DNA of 6,758 bases, taken from assembly GCA_947302065.1 (NCBI GenBank), contig CAMYUO010000105.1, positions 1 to 6,758 on the forward strand, read 5' to 3'. The DNA is from an uncultured Clostridia bacterium (GTDB lineage: Bacteria; Bacillota; Clostridia; Oscillospirales; Ruminococcaceae). The translations under genes and the position numbers were made by a program. The notes below the pieces were generated by a model. It did not search any database. It saw only the letters and a list, made by a program, of their open reading frames with translations, and was not told where the DNA came from. Shown piece after piece: positions 6,709 through 6,758 of this stretch (position 1 is its first letter; every line of letters begins with the position of its first letter).

Positions 6709-6733
6709 GCAAAACAGCAGCAGCAGGTTTTGC
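6709..6733. promoter_or_regulatory. Inverted repeat abutting the -35 box, possible operator
   Basis: Perfect 7-bp arms GCAAAAC (6709-6715) and GTTTTGC (6727-6733) flank an 11-bp CAG-repeat centre. The repeat ends exactly where the -35 hexamer begins. Arm centres are 18 bp apart, nearly two helical turns, which suits a dimeric regulator. The regulator is unknown. Confidence 0.55.
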
Positions 6734-6741
6734 AGTCTGCT

Positions 6742-6758
6742 CTGTATATCGCATACAG
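6742..6758. repeat. Short inverted repeat at window edge
   Basis: CTGTAT (6742-6747) and ATACAG (6753-6758) form perfect 6-bp arms around a 5-bp centre. It lies about 34 bp upstream of the -35 box and may extend past the window. It could be a second regulator site or belong to the neighbouring gene. Nothing else is visible in 6734-6758. Confidence 0.4.

Noticed and set aside
6716..6726. CAG trinucleotide run as a microsatellite
   Set aside because: Only about three and a half units, too short to call a tandem repeat. It is better described as the centre of the inverted repeat.
6742..6758. CTGT...ACAG resembling an enterobacterial LexA box
   Set aside because: The gap is 9 rather than 8 bases, and Gram-positive LexA uses a different CGAAC-type motif. 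The host looks Gram-positive.

Overview
The window looks like chromosome from a Gram-positive gut or rumen Clostridia bacterium, probably Ruminococcus or a close relative (Oscillospiraceae). This rests on moderate base composition, strong AGGAGG-type ribosome binding sites, a consensus sigma-A promoter, a lipobox lipoprotein and an HD-GYP protein of clostridial flavour. The taxonomic call is inference from style, not from a marker gene. No rRNA, tRNA, CRISPR array, insertion sequence or integrase was seen.

Layout. On the left, the 3' part of a membrane-anchored HD-GYP (cyclic-di-GMP phosphodiesterase type) gene runs rightward and ends at 786. It meets a leftward gene (821-1669) tail to tail across a strong hairpin terminator that can serve both directions. 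That leftward gene encodes a lipoprotein whose body resembles the periplasmic P1 domain of SecD, with no SecD membrane segments. It has its own promoter in a 215-bp gap (1670-1884).

The rest of the window is one leftward transcription unit driven by a near-perfect sigma-A promoter at 6680-6708. In transcription order it holds: (1) a two-domain 3-hydroxyacyl-CoA dehydrogenase, probably starting at a TTG; (2) an SCP2/SCP-x type thiolase; and (3) a 681-residue fusion of a five-bladed-propeller glycosidase-like domain to a long GNAT acyltransferase region. The spacings are about 80 bp and 21 bp. No convincing terminator lies inside the unit.

Working model (inference): the thiolase and dehydrogenase interconvert acyl-CoA, 3-ketoacyl-CoA and 3-hydroxyacyl-CoA. 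The dehydrogenase has lost the usual NAD-selecting acidic residue and carries Gly-Arg instead, so it may work with NADPH in the synthetic direction. The GNAT protein could then transfer the resulting short hydroxyacyl group onto a sugar or glycan intermediate recognised by its propeller domain. This would be a small acyl-decoration cassette rather than ordinary beta-oxidation, since no acyl-CoA dehydrogenase, enoyl-CoA hydratase or acyl-CoA ligase is visible here. An inverted repeat touching the -35 box, a leader hairpin and a 9-bp direct repeat over the ribosome binding site suggest that the unit is regulated.
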